Origin: Winogradskyella jejuensis
GTDB taxonomy: Bacteria > Bacteroidota > Bacteroidia > Flavobacteriales > Flavobacteriaceae
Reading direction: 5' to 3'
DNA length: 64,000 nt
Assembly: GCF_900129745.1 (NCBI RefSeq)
Contig: NZ_FQWS01000001.1
Span: forward strand, 62,001 to 126,000
Shown: piece by piece, positions 59,907 through 64,000 of the stretch
Layout of the letters: the number at the start of each line of letters is the position of its first letter
Numbering within the stretch: position 1 is the stretch's first letter
Position numbers and translations under genes: made by a program
The notes under the pieces: generated by a model
Seen by the model: only the letters and a program-made list of their open reading frames with translations
Database searches by the model: none
Told to the model about the DNA's origin: nothing

Positions 59907-62114
59907 ATGACTGAAGAAGCTATTGAACAAGAAAATGCTGCGATTGCAAAGGCTTACAAAGAACTACTAAAAGTAAGCTACCAAACCTTAAGTCGTGAGG
60001 ATAAAAAACTAATTCGTCACGCTTTTGAGGTTGCTGTTGATGCGCATAAAGACCAAAGACGCAAGTCTGGTGAGGCCTATATTTTTCATCCAATAGCTGT
60101 TGCAAAAATTGTTGCTCAAGAAATTGGTCTTGATGCTACAAGTATTGCTGCTGCCTTACTTCATGATGTTGTAGAAGACAATCCTAATTACACCATTGCA
60201 GACATGGAACGGCTTTTTGGTGAGACCGTAGCACGTATTGTTGATGGTTTAACAAAAATATCCTCTTTAAAGAAAGATATGGATGTGTCTTTACAAGCGG
60301 AAAATTTCAGAAAGATGTTATTGACACTTAATGAAGATGTCCGTGTAATCATCATAAAGATTGCAGACCGTTTACACAACATGCAAACTATGGAGTCCAT
60401 GCGTGATGATAAGCAAGTAAAAATAGCTTCAGAAACCTTATACATTTACGCCCCATTAGCACATAGAATTGGGCTTTACAATATAAAAACAGAATTAGAA
60501 GATTTAGGCTTAAAATACACCGAACCTGAAGTCTATAACGACATTCTCAGCAAAATTGAAGATAGTAAAGAGGAACAAGATGCATATATCAAAGACTTTT
60601 CTAAGGTGATAAAAGACTCCCTTGACAAAGAAGGTCTTCAATATGAAATTAAAGGGCGCCCAAAATCTATCTTTAGTATTCGTCGTAAAATGCTAAAACA
60701 GGGTGTTTCTTTTGATGAAGTTTACGATAAGTTTGCGGTGCGTATCATTTACAAATCAGAGATACCTGATGAAAAATTCTTAGCGTGGAAAATTTATTCC
60801 ATCGTTACAGACCACTTTACCCCAAACCCTATTCGTTTACGTGACTGGATATCGTCACCAAAATCTACAGGTTATGAAGCTTTACACATTACGGTTGTTG
60901 GTCCTAAAAGCCGATGGGTAGAAGTACAGATTCGTAGTGAGCGTATGAATGAAATAGCTGAAAAAGGCTACGCCGCCCATTACAAATACAAAAATGAAAA
61001 TGAAAAAGAAGACAGTCTCGATTTATGGATTAACCGTCTTCAAGAAACGTTAGAAAACAATGAAGCTGATGCTGTAGATTTTGTTGAGCAATTCAAACTC
61101 AATCTTTACTCTAAGGAAATCTTCGTGTTCTCTCCAAAAGGCGACTTAAAATCACTACCTAAAGGCGCAACACCTCTAGATTTTGCCTTTAGCATTCATA
61201 CCGAAGTAGGTATGAAAACAAGAGGTGCAAAAGTCAATGGAAAGTTAGTTCCACTGAGTCATGAACTCAGAAGTGGAGACCGTGTAGAGATTTTAACTTC
61301 GGAAAATTCTAAACCAAACAGTAACTGGCTAGATTATGCTACTACAGCAAGAGCGCGAAGCAAAATTAAATCGCATCTTAACGCTGATAAAAAAGAAATG
61401 GCCGAAGAAGGCAAAGAAATTCTTCGCAGAAAGCTTAAACAGCTTAAGATTACTTTGAATGAGAAATCTGTAAATGAGCTTGTCAATTATTTTAAACTCA
61501 ACACCTCACTAGATTTATTTTATCGTGTAGGGTTGGGCACAATAGATAATACAATGCTCAAAAACTATGCATCATCGCGTAGTAACGCCTTTGTAAGCTA
61601 CATTAAAAACAGAATACGAAAGCCTGACCCACCAAAAGATATCGATAAGGATGAGATTACATCTAAATACGATATGCTGGTATTTGGTAAAGAGGAAGAA
61701 AAGCTAGATTATTCTTTAGCAAAATGTTGCAATCCTATTCCTGGAGATAATGTGTTTGGTTTTCTTACCATAAATGATGGTATAAAAGTCCATAAGAAGA
61801 ATTGTCCTAATGCTGTAAGTCTTCAATCTAACTATGCTTACAGAATAATGCAAGCCAAGTGGATAGACTCTACGCAACAAGAATACACCTCACAAATTGT
61901 GCTTTCTGGCCTCGATAATTTAGGTTTAGTAAACGATATCACAAAAGTTATTTCTGCCAATATGCACGTAAATATGAAGAGCTTAAATTTCTCAAGTGAC
62001 GATGGGATATTTTCGGGCAAAATTACTGTGGTTGTAAAAAACAAAACCATGCTTAAAAAGCTGATTGATAATCTGAAAAAAATTAATGGTATCGATAAGG
62101 TTTCACGTGTATAG
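59907..62114 (+). CDS. Bifunctional RelA/SpoT (p)ppGpp synthetase-hydrolase
   Basis: A 735-residue stringent-response enzyme. The HD hydrolase has HP at 61-62 and LLHDVVED at 85-91 plus KIADRLHNM. The synthetase domain has IRLRDWISSPKSTGYEALHI. TGS (from about 405; LPKGATPLDFAFSIHTEVG) and a C-terminal ACT domain complete it. Both active sites look intact, so it should both make and degrade the alarmone. It stands 53 bases after the CIA30 gene. Confidence 0.96.
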   Translation: MTEEAIEQENAAIAKAYKELLKVSYQTLSREDKKLIRHAFEVAVDAHKDQRRKSGEAYIFHPIAVAKIVAQEIGLDATSIAAALLHDVVEDNPNYTIADMERLFGETVARIVDGLTKISSLKKDMDVSLQAENFRKMLLTLNEDVRVIIIKIADRLHNMQTMESMRDDKQVKIASETLYIYAPLAHRIGLYNIKTELEDLGLKYTEPEVYNDILSKIEDSKEEQDAYIKDFSKVIKDSLDKEGLQYEIKGRPKSIFSIRRKMLKQGVSFDEVYDKFAVRIIYKSEIPDEKFLAWKIYSIVTDHFTPNPIRLRDWISSPKSTGYEALHITVVGPKSRWVEVQIRSERMNEIAEKGYAAHYKYKNENEKEDSLDLWINRLQETLENNEADAVDFVEQFKLNLYSKEIFVFSPKGDLKSLPKGATPLDFAFSIHTEVGMKTRGAKVNGKLVPLSHELRSGDRVEILTSENSKPNSNWLDYATTARARSKIKSHLNADKKEMAEEGKEILRRKLKQLKITLNEKSVNELVNYFKLNTSLDLFYRVGLGTIDNTMLKNYASSRSNAFVSYIKNRIRKPDPPKDIDKDEITSKYDMLVFGKEEEKLDYSLAKCCNPIPGDNVFGFLTINDGIKVHKKNCPNAVSLQSNYAYRIMQAKWIDSTQQEYTSQIVLSGLDNLGLVNDITKVISANMHVNMKSLNFSSDDGIFSGKITVVVKNKTMLKKLIDNLKKINGIDKVSRV

Positions 62115-62152
62115 ATACCTTTGAAAAGTTGTTGATTTCTTTTTGGTTTTAG

Positions 62153-62185
62153 ACAAAATTTATAATTCAGTTGCTACAATTTTGT
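62153..62185. promoter_or_regulatory. Dyad upstream of the Fur-family gene
   Basis: ACAAAATT (62153-62160) and AATTTTGT (62178-62185) are perfect reverse complements 17 bases apart, 19 bases before the ATG at 62204. A half-site TTATAAT lies between them, as in PerR boxes, but the second half does not match. It could be an autoregulatory site. Confidence 0.3.
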
Positions 62186-62203
62186 TTAAATTTACACCTT
62201 ATT

Positions 62204-62659
62204 ATGAATGCAAAAACCGAAGAAAGTAATCAAGAAATAGTAAAACGCGTTTTTACTACTTTTTTAGAAGAAAATGGCCATAGAAAAACGCCTGAGCGTT
62301 ATGCCATTCTTCAGGAGATATACGACAGTGAAGAACATTTTGACATAGAATCTCTCTACATCAAGATGAAAAACAAAAACTACCGTGTTAGTCGTGCTAC
62401 GCTATACAATACAATCGAGTTACTTTTGGATTGTGCTTTGGTTCGTAAACATCAATTTGGGCAAAATCAAGCGCACTACGAAAAATCATATTTTGATAAA
62501 CAGCATGATCACGTCATTCTTACAGATACTGGTGAGGTTATAGAATTCTGTGACCCACGCATTCAATCTATAAAAAAAACCATAGAAGAAGTTTTTGATA
62601 TCGAAATCAACAACCATTCACTTTACTTCTATGGCAATCGCAAAAACAAAACAAACTAA
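62204..62659 (+). CDS. Fur-family regulator lacking the CxxC zinc site
   Basis: A 151-residue Fur-type repressor. The winged helix reads [14 protein letters not shown], then [16 protein letters not shown]. Metal site residues include His101, His103 and the EFCDPRI segment. The usual CxxC zinc pair is absent: LTDTG at 106-110 places Leu106 and Thr109 where the cysteines sit. It is therefore a variant that must hold its fold without the structural zinc. Fur, Zur and PerR roles cannot be told apart. The ATG at 62204 precedes the conserved region with a short tail. purA follows in six bases. Confidence 0.9.
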   Translation: MNAKTEESNQEIVKRVFTTFLEENGHRKTPERYAILQEIYDSEEHFDIESLYIKMKNKNYRVSRATLYNTIELLLDCALVRKHQFGQNQAHYEKSYFDKQHDHVILTDTGEVIEFCDPRIQSIKKTIEEVFDIEINNHSLYFYGNRKNKTN

Positions 62660-62665
62660 CATATA

Positions 62666-63940
62666 ATGGCAGTAGATTTACTACTAGGTTTACAATGGGG
62701 TGATGAAGGCAAAGGAAAAATTGTCGATGTACTTACCTCTAAATACGATATCATTGCGCGTTTCCAAGGCGGGCCAAACGCAGGGCATACGCTAGTCTTT
62801 AATGGACGAAAGCATGTATTACATACGATTCCTTCAGGGATTTTTCATGATAATACTGTGAATTTAGTTGGTAATGGTGTTGTTATTGACCCTGTTATCT
62901 TTAAAAAAGAATTAGATAAGCTTGATGAGCAAGATGTAGATTATAAAAAATCACTTTTAATTTCTCGAAAAGCTCACATTATTTTGCCAACTCACCGCTT
63001 ATTAGACGCTGCTAGTGAAGCTTCAAAAGGAAAAGCAAAAATTGGTTCTACTCTAAAAGGTATTGGTCCAACGTATATGGATAAAACAGGGAGAAACGGT
63101 ATCCGTGTTGGAGATATTGAATTAGCCGATTGGAAAGAAAAGTACAGAGCTTTGGCAGATAAGCACCAAGCGATGATAGACTTTTACAACGTTGATATTC
63201 AATATAATTTAGATGAACTTGAAGCAGAGTTTTTCGCAGCAGTAGAAACGTTAAAATCGCTCACATTTATTGATTCTGAAGAGTATATCCATCAAGAACA
63301 AGCCTCTGGAAAATCAATTCTAGCAGAAGGTGCACAAGGTTCCTTGTTAGATATTGATTTTGGTACGTATCCATTCGTCACCTCATCTAACACAACGGCA
63401 GCAGGTGCATGTACAGGACTTGGTGTAGCACCAAACCAAATTGGTAAGGTGTATGGTATTTTTAAAGCATATACTACACGTGTTGGTTCTGGGCCTTTCC
63501 CAACAGAGTTGTTTGATAAAGATGGTGAAACTATGGGACGTGTTGGTCATGAATTTGGTGCAACTACAGGTCGTCCTAGACGTTGCGGATGGTTAGATTT
63601 AGTAGCATTACGTTACGCATGTCAAGTCAATGGCGTTACTGAATTAATTATGATGAAAGGTGATGTACTTTCTGGTTTTAAAACTTTAAAAGTGTGTACA
63701 GCCTATAAATACAAAGGTGAGACTATTACACACCTTCCTTATAATATTGAAGAAGAAAATGTAACACCTATCTATACTGAAATTAAAGGTTGGGACGCTG
63801 ATTTAACAGGCATGACAGAAGCTTCACAATTACCAGAAGCTCTAAATGGCTATGTAGAGTTTTTAGAAAAAGAATTAAACATTCCAATTACTGTAGTTTC
63901 TGTAGGTCCAGATAGAAAGCAAACTATACATAGAAAGTAA
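62666..63940 (+). CDS. purA: Adenylosuccinate synthetase
   Basis: A 424-residue enzyme that joins IMP and aspartate with GTP on the way to AMP. The motif GDEGKGK is at 12-18, GGPNAGHT near 34-41, the mid-protein segment GPTYMDKTGRNGIRV near 133-147, and the end region FGATTGRPRRCGWLDL near 290-305. The protein is complete in the window. It shares the transcript of the Fur-like gene. Confidence 0.97.
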   Translation: MAVDLLLGLQWGDEGKGKIVDVLTSKYDIIARFQGGPNAGHTLVFNGRKHVLHTIPSGIFHDNTVNLVGNGVVIDPVIFKKELDKLDEQDVDYKKSLLISRKAHIILPTHRLLDAASEASKGKAKIGSTLKGIGPTYMDKTGRNGIRVGDIELADWKEKYRALADKHQAMIDFYNVDIQYNLDELEAEFFAAVETLKSLTFIDSEEYIHQEQASGKSILAEGAQGSLLDIDFGTYPFVTSSNTTAAGACTGLGVAPNQIGKVYGIFKAYTTRVGSGPFPTELFDKDGETMGRVGHEFGATTGRPRRCGWLDLVALRYACQVNGVTELIMMKGDVLSGFKTLKVCTAYKYKGETITHLPYNIEEENVTPIYTEIKGWDADLTGMTEASQLPEALNGYVEFLEKELNIPITVVSVGPDRKQTIHRK

Positions 63941-63947
63941 GTTATAA

Positions 63948-63999
63948 ACTTTGCTTTATTGCTGTTAAAAAAACTGTTAACTGATACTAAAGCAAAAGT
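63948..63999. other. Inverted repeat after purA
   Basis: ACTTTGCTTTA (63948-63958) and TAAAGCAAAAGT (63988-63999) pair with a one-base bulge over a 29-base loop. It is at the window end, so the following sequence cannot be judged; it may be a terminator. Confidence 0.3.
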
Positions 64000-64000
64000 A

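Noticed and set aside
1..64000. CRISPR arrays, insertion sequences, phage genes or integrases
   Set aside because: No regularly spaced repeats, transposase motifs or phage genes were seen; the only repeats are the short hairpins listed.

Overview
The window is AT-rich DNA from a member of the Flavobacteriaceae (Bacteroidota). The evidence is the gene content and gene order: udk, a DivIC-like gene and methylmalonyl-CoA mutase together; parA, parB, a DUF5683 gene, dapB, lepB and a WbqC gene in a row; a PadR/PspC/DUF2807 cluster; and TonB-dependent receptors with an N-terminal carboxypeptidase-like domain. Flavobacterial promoter elements of the form TAnnTTTG also recur upstream of genes. I cannot name the genus. 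Coding is dense. No stretch longer than 300 bases lacks a gene, and the largest gaps (about 150 to 250 bases) hold promoters, terminators, one tRNA or small hairpin repeats. There are no rRNA genes, CRISPR arrays, insertion sequences or phage genes. Several genes use GTG or TTG starts (9690, 14641, 16595, 20477, 46511, 55802).

Bases 1-14650 hold the start of a leucine-dehydrogenase-type gene, an ABC exporter, a PUR-like protein, an M14 zinc carboxypeptidase, a CsaA-like protein, a redoxin, a TonB plus TonB-dependent receptor pair divergent from an ECF sigma factor unit, an acyltransferase, a CoA-pyrophosphatase-type Nudix protein, a lipoprotein cyclophilin and a TRIC-type channel. Bases 14850-21810 are a compact MoxR locus: RDD on one strand, and SpoIIM, a polytopic protein, DUF4129, DUF4350, MoxR and DUF58 overlapping on the other. 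Bases 21930-25100 hold DUF2141, OxyR, a small protein, AIM24 and DUF4442. Bases 25250-30480 are an envelope cluster with a DUF4870 gene, a small HExxH membrane protein, PadR, PspC and two DUF2807 proteins, punctuated by two copies of one hairpin.

Bases 30500-36650 hold thioredoxin reductase, a lipoprotein, a 49-residue membrane peptide, tRNA-Pro(UGG) and then a three-gene unit of TonB-dependent receptor, PQQ-type aldose dehydrogenase and lipoprotein cytochrome c. I read this unit as a candidate PQQ-uptake and periplasmic sugar-oxidation module. Its receptor has a complete signal peptide in frame but no ATG, GTG or TTG before it. Bases 36670-44720 hold udk, divIC and the two mutase subunits separated by a lipoprotein gene, then an M16 peptidase. 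Bases 44850-50800 are the parAB-dapB-lepB-WbqC operon, with a four-helix-bundle gene inserted between dapB and lepB.

Bases 50790-57230 are a minus-strand operon: a TPR membrane protein, ribH, two paralogous small membrane proteins, mutL, two rhomboid proteases and an EEP-family hydrolase. Bases 57360-63940 run on the plus strand: recF, a lipoprotein, a DciA-like gene, a CIA30-like gene, relA/spoT, a Fur-family gene and purA. Most of the window is housekeeping. The less ordinary parts are the PQQ module, the paired hairpins of the PspC cluster, the nested inverted repeat at 6347-6485 and several enzymes with altered catalytic motifs (the ABC exporter, PlsC-like, MutL and Fur).
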